A stretch of DNA of 64,000 nt, taken from the NCBI RefSeq assembly GCF_009708005.2, contig NZ_CP052758.1, forward strand, positions 1-64,000. The letters run 5' to 3'. Below the pieces are notes generated by a model, which saw only the letters and a program-made list of their open reading frames with translations, made no database searches and was not told the origin of the DNA. Every line of letters starts with the position of its first letter. The stretch's first letter is position 1. Shown in pieces: positions 61,029-64,000 of this stretch. Origin of the DNA: Cellulosimicrobium protaetiae. GTDB taxonomy: Bacteria; Actinomycetota; Actinomycetes; Actinomycetales; Cellulomonadaceae. The position numbers and the translations under genes were made by a program.

Positions 61029-62368
61029 CAGCCGAGGGTGGCGTTCATCGCGTCGACGAACTGCTCGGGGCTGATCTGCTTGAGGAAGACCTGCGAGAGG
61101 TTGTCCAGCAGCGCCTGCGCCTGGTCCGCCGGCAGCGCCTGGTCCCAGGACAGCTGGAAGTGCGGCGCGACCTTGACGGTGTTGTAGACGAAGCTCAGGT
61201 ACCCCGAGTCGTCGTCCGCCTCGGCGATCTTGTCCTCGAGACCGATCAGCGGCGGGACCGCACCCACCGACAAGAACTCGTCCACAGCCTCGTCGGAGTA
61301 CGTCTCCTCGACCAGGTAGTCGACCGCGGTCTTCTGGGCTTCGGGGGACGCCGACGCCGAGACGGACCAGAAGTTCGCCGGGTTGCCGACGATGTTCGCC
61401 GGGTCGCCCTGACCGCCCTCGACGGCCGGGAAGTTGGCGAAGCCAAGCTTGCCCGACTCGACGAACTCCGGCGCGTTGTTCAGGAAGTCCGGGTACACCC
61501 AGCTGCCCTGGAGCACCATCGCGGCCTTGCCCGTGTGCACCAGAGCCGTGTCGGCGCCGGCGTCGGCTGCGACCGACCCGAAGCTGTCGCCGAACGCGCC
61601 AGCGTCCACGAGCTCCTGGATCTTCGTCAGCGCCTCCAGCACAGCCGGATCCGACCACGCGTCCGGCTCACCGTTCACGATGCGCTGGAACACCTCCGGC
61701 CCACCGATCCGATCGGTCAGGTACTGGATGTACATCAGCTCAGGCCACTTGCTCTGACCCGCCAGCGCGATCGGCGTCACGCCCTGCGCCGACAGCTTCT
61801 CGACCGCATCGAGCAGCTCGTCATACGTGGTGGGCACAGAGACACCGGCCTGGTCGAACAGCTCCTGGTTGAAGTACAGGAGCACCGGCTGGCTCTGGTT
61901 GTTCGGGACCGCGTACCACCCCTCGCCGCCAGACGGGTCGACAACAGACCCGTTCGAGGCGACCGACGGAAGGATCCGGTCGAGCAGCGGCGCCGCATCC
62001 TCGCTCAGGTCGACCACGGAGTCGTTGGCGACGTAGTCAGCCAACGTCCCGCCCGCCCAGGAGAAGATGAGCGTCGGGGCGTTGCCCGACCCCACCGCCG
62101 TGCGGATCTTCTCCTTGTACGCGTCGTTGGCGAACCACTCCGAAGAGATCTGCGCGTCCGGGTTCGCCCCGTTCCACCTCTCGAACGACGACCGGAAGAC
62201 GGACTCGCTGCCGCCCGTCAGGGCCCACGCCGTCGCCTCGCCGCCACCGCCACTGCTACCGCCGTCCGGTCCACCGGGCTGGGCCCCGCCACCGCACGCC
62301 GCGACGGAAACCGCCAGGACACCGGTGACCAGGACGGCCAGTGACCGTCGTGCTGCGCTACGCCTCAT
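61028..62368 (-). CDS. Sugar ABC substrate-binding lipoprotein
   Basis: The 446-residue product has a lipoprotein signal (MRRSAARRSLAVLVTGVLAVSVAAC), a Gly/Ser spacer and a family-1 solute-binding fold (SSFERWNGANPDAQISSEW, GSGNAPTLIFSWAGGTLADYV). It is the first gene of the operon ending in the GH3 enzyme. Two palindromes lie upstream. The sugar is unknown but should be a beta-linked oligosaccharide. Confidence 0.9.
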   Translation of the reverse strand: MRRSAARRSLAVLVTGVLAVSVAACGGGAQPGGPDGGSSGGGGEATAWALTGGSESVFRSSFERWNGANPDAQISSEWFANDAYKEKIRTAVGSGNAPTLIFSWAGGTLADYVANDSVVDLSEDAAPLLDRILPSVASNGSVVDPSGGEGWYAVPNNQSQPVLLYFNQELFDQAGVSVPTTYDELLDAVEKLSAQGVTPIALAGQSKWPELMYIQYLTDRIGGPEVFQRIVNGEPDAWSDPAVLEALTKIQELVDAGAFGDSFGSVAADAGADTALVHTGKAAMVLQGSWVYPDFLNNAPEFVESGKLGFANFPAVEGGQGDPANIVGNPANFWSVSASASPEAQKTAVDYLVEETYSDEAVDEFLSVGAVPPLIGLEDKIAEADDDSGYLSFVYNTVKVAPHFQLSWDQALPADQAQALLDNLSQVFLKQISPEQFVDAMNATLG

Positions 62369-62407
62369 TGCCTTGCACCTCTCACGCCGTTGTTGGAGGC
62401 GGATCAA

Positions 62408-62421
62408 GCGAAAACTTTTCC
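62408..62421. promoter_or_regulatory. Operator-like palindrome GCGAAAACTTTTCC
   Basis: A 14-bp imperfect palindrome, 40 bp upstream of the binding-protein start. A reversed near-copy lies at 62488-62501. It is likely bound by the divergent LacI protein. Confidence 0.55.
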
Positions 62422-62487
62422 CCGGCTCGATCCGCGGAATGAGCGTGCTTGACGGCCGACTTTCGCGTCAAGCGAGGAGGCCTGGTT

Positions 62488-62501
62488 GGAAAATGTTTCG
62501 C
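62488..62501. promoter_or_regulatory. Operator-like palindrome GGAAAATGTTTCGC
   Basis: The reverse-orientation partner of 62408-62421 (two changes in the centre), with centres about 80 bp apart in the divergent control region; spacing allows looping. Confidence 0.55.
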
Positions 62502-62697
62502 ATATAGGGGTTCTCACGTCGAGCCTCAGCGGACGTTTTGTACCGTTCGTCGTATGCTGCGTGGCACCTGAGGGCGCAGATCGTCGCCTCGGCGTCGTAA
62601 CGTGTGCGAGGATCCACGGCAACCACATGAGCCGATCGCGAAAGATTCTCTTCGTTCGATGGTTGGCTGGAGTGTGTCTCGCGACGCTGAGAGGTCG

Positions 62698-63825
62698 ATG
62701 GTCAGGGAGATGCGTGTTCATGAAGGACGGTCAGAGTTGACGCTCGGAGTGAGCGCGGACGTCGTGCCCGGTCCGTCGACTCGTCCAGCACCGGCCCTGG
62801 GGACGCATCGCGTCACCCTCAGCGCCGTCGCGAACGAAGCCGGTGTCTCCATCGCGACGGTCTCCAAGGTCGTGAACGGACGGTCGGGCGTCGGCCGCCA
62901 GACGCGTGCGCGGGTGGAGGAGGCAATCACGGAGCTCGGCTATGTGAGCCTGGGCGAGCGGCAGGCCTCGCTGCACGCCGCACGCGAGATGAGCGTCGAG
63001 CTGGTCGTCGACCCTCGTGATGTCTCCAACCCCTACCTCTCGACCTTCCTGGGCGGCGCGATGGAAGCGGCGGCGCTCCACCATGTGGCGCTCGTCCTGC
63101 GCAGTCTGGACGCGGCCAACGAGGCGAGGCAGGTCTCCTGGGCTCAGGACCTGGCCAGGGCTGGTCGAACCGGTGTCATCGAGGTCACCAGTGCTTACTC
63201 CGCCGAGCGTGAGCGAGCGTTGAAGCGAGCCGGTCTGCCCATGGTCCTCGTCGATCCGATCGACGTCCCACGAACGTCCACCCCCAGCATCGGAGCCACC
63301 AACTGGGCGGGGGCGTACGCGGCCACACAGCACCTGATCGAGCTCGGGCACACCGATATCCGCTACATCGGTGGCCCGCCGGGGGCGCGGTGTGACGCCG
63401 TCCGCGCGCACGGCTGGGCAGCTGCGATGACCGAAGCGGGCCTCGTCGCCGACATCGAGGCTGTCCCCAAGGGCTCCTACACCTTCGGCCACGGGCTGGA
63501 GGCGGCCACCGCGCTGCTGAGCCACGACGCACCGCCCACCGCGATCTTTGCCGGCAGTGACGCGTCGGCGACCGGAGTCCTCGAGGCGGCGCGCCGCCTC
63601 GGACTCGGTATTCCCGCTGACTTGAGCGTCGTCGGGTTCGATGACACCCTTCTCGCTCAGACCAGTGCCCCTCCCCTGACGACCGTCCACCAGCCCATCG
63701 CGGACATCGGGCGCAACGCGGTCTCGACGATCGTCCGCCTGGCCCGCGGCGAAGTGCTCGCGACCAAACGGGTCGAGCTCTCCACGCATCTCGTCGTGCG
63801 GGATTCGACGGCGCCTCCCCGCTGA
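62698..63825 (+). CDS. LacI-family regulator of the GH3 locus
   Basis: The 375-residue product carries an HTH (VTLSAVANEAGVSIATVSKVVNG), a hinge and a sugar-binding sensor. It is divergent from the transporter-GH3 operon, 330 bp away, and probably represses it through the palindromes above. The ATG at 62698 is used; 62710 is also in frame. The stop lies inside the first unit of a 26-bp tandem repeat. Confidence 0.88.
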   Translation: MVREMRVHEGRSELTLGVSADVVPGPSTRPAPALGTHRVTLSAVANEAGVSIATVSKVVNGRSGVGRQTRARVEEAITELGYVSLGERQASLHAAREMSVELVVDPRDVSNPYLSTFLGGAMEAAALHHVALVLRSLDAANEARQVSWAQDLARAGRTGVIEVTSAYSAERERALKRAGLPMVLVDPIDVPRTSTPSIGATNWAGAYAATQHLIELGHTDIRYIGGPPGARCDAVRAHGWAAAMTEAGLVADIEAVPKGSYTFGHGLEAATALLSHDAPPTAIFAGSDASATGVLEAARRLGLGIPADLSVVGFDDTLLAQTSAPPLTTVHQPIADIGRNAVSTIVRLARGEVLATKRVELSTHLVVRDSTAPPR

Positions 63826-63882
63826 CGGGAGCCGCGCCCTCCGAGCGCTGACGGGAGCCGCGCCCTCCGAGCGCTGGCGGGT
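63821..63882. repeat. 26-bp tandem repeat, about 2.4 units
   Basis: Two exact 26-bp units (63821-63846 and 63847-63872, each starting GCTGACGGGAGCC) are followed by a degenerate third start (GCTGGCGGGTACC). The LacI stop codon is in the first. Confidence 0.85.
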
Positions 63883-63946
63883 ACCGGGAGGACCTGAACC
63901 CTTGGCCGATTCCTCAGCGAGCTGCTCGGGCGGCCGTGGGAACGGT

Positions 63947-63980
63947 GTAGGGTCGGCGCCCTGGCAGGCGCCGACCCTAC
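63947..63980. terminator. 14-bp perfect hairpin
   Basis: GTAGGGTCGGCGCC pairs with GGCGCCGACCCTAC around CTGGCA, 122 bp after the regulator stop; a strong terminator, usable from both sides. Confidence 0.8.
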
Positions 63981-64000
63981 AAGCCTTCCGCCCGCGGGGG

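Noticed and set aside
1-64000. CRISPR array, tRNA, rRNA
   Set aside because: No spaced direct repeats of CRISPR type, and no tRNA or rRNA sequence recognised on reading; not tested by covariance model.

Overview
The DNA is very GC-rich. It has GTG and ATG starts, GGAGG-type ribosome sites, many ATGA/GTGA stop-start overlaps, WhiB-like and Lsr2 proteins, TAGxxT-type -10 boxes and a TCGAAC-N4-GTTCGA LexA box. This points to an actinobacterium. The galactan/GH3 sugar loci, gene content and GC bias suggest a Micrococcales genus of the Cellulomonas / Cellulosimicrobium / Isoptericola type. That placement is inference; no rRNA or marker gene is present to confirm it.

The window has two unlike halves. 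From 1 to about 44.9 kb it is accessory, plasmid- or ICE-like DNA: mostly minus-strand runs of short, translationally coupled, poorly conserved genes, two insertion sequences and several duplicated promoter/leader sequences. Its parts are: (i) 0-5.6 kb, an SF1 helicase-like ATPase, a metallopeptidase/VWA protein and a MoxR-like AAA+ ATPase with two unknown genes; (ii) 5.8-12 kb, unknown proteins, a CPBP membrane protease, a GNAT-like protein and a zinc/HTH protein; (iii) 12.4-30.6 kb, a nucleic-acid-processing island holding a large Zn-ribbon + PD-(D/E)XK-like protein, a HhH glycosylase-like protein, a PIN-domain protein, an ATP-dependent DNA ligase, Lsr2, an SRAP protein, two related Mrr-like nucleases (one membrane-anchored), two further nuclease-like proteins and an orphan ImuA'-like gene divergent from a perfect LexA box; (iv) 30.7-44.8 kb, a transfer-type module ending in an FtsK/SpoIIIE-like DNA pump, with a WhiB-like protein, NrdH-like redoxin, lipoprotein and many small unknowns. 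An IS5-family element (1,314 bp, carrying a passenger gene) exactly splits a membrane-anchored HEAAH protease gene. An IS3-family element (1,279 bp) cuts the 3' end of another gene. No integrase, replication initiator or att site is seen, so the ends of the element probably lie outside the window or have been lost.

From 45.3 kb to the right edge the DNA is ordinary catabolic chromosome. The first locus is a galactan system: a GH42 beta-galactosidase divergent from a sugar ABC transporter (binding protein, two permeases), a LacI-type regulator and a secreted GH53 endo-galactanase. Three copies of one operator-like palindrome tie these genes to the regulator. The second locus is a separate ABC transporter (binding protein, two permeases) with a GH3 beta-glycosidase, divergent from its own LacI regulator and with a different palindrome. 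A secreted BNR-propeller/ricin-type lectin protein lies between the two. Neither transport locus encodes its own ATPase, so a shared MsiK-type ATPase elsewhere is expected.

The most unusual signals are: a promoter-hairpin-leader unit repeated four times with near-constant spacing; a second repeated upstream element (GGAAGGTG-N15/16-TGTGAC) before four other operons; the passenger gene in the IS5 element and the exact in-frame repair of the protease gene it hit; the SOS box at the orphan imuA'; and the dense cluster of nuclease-like genes at 12-30 kb, which may include an undescribed defence or repair system.
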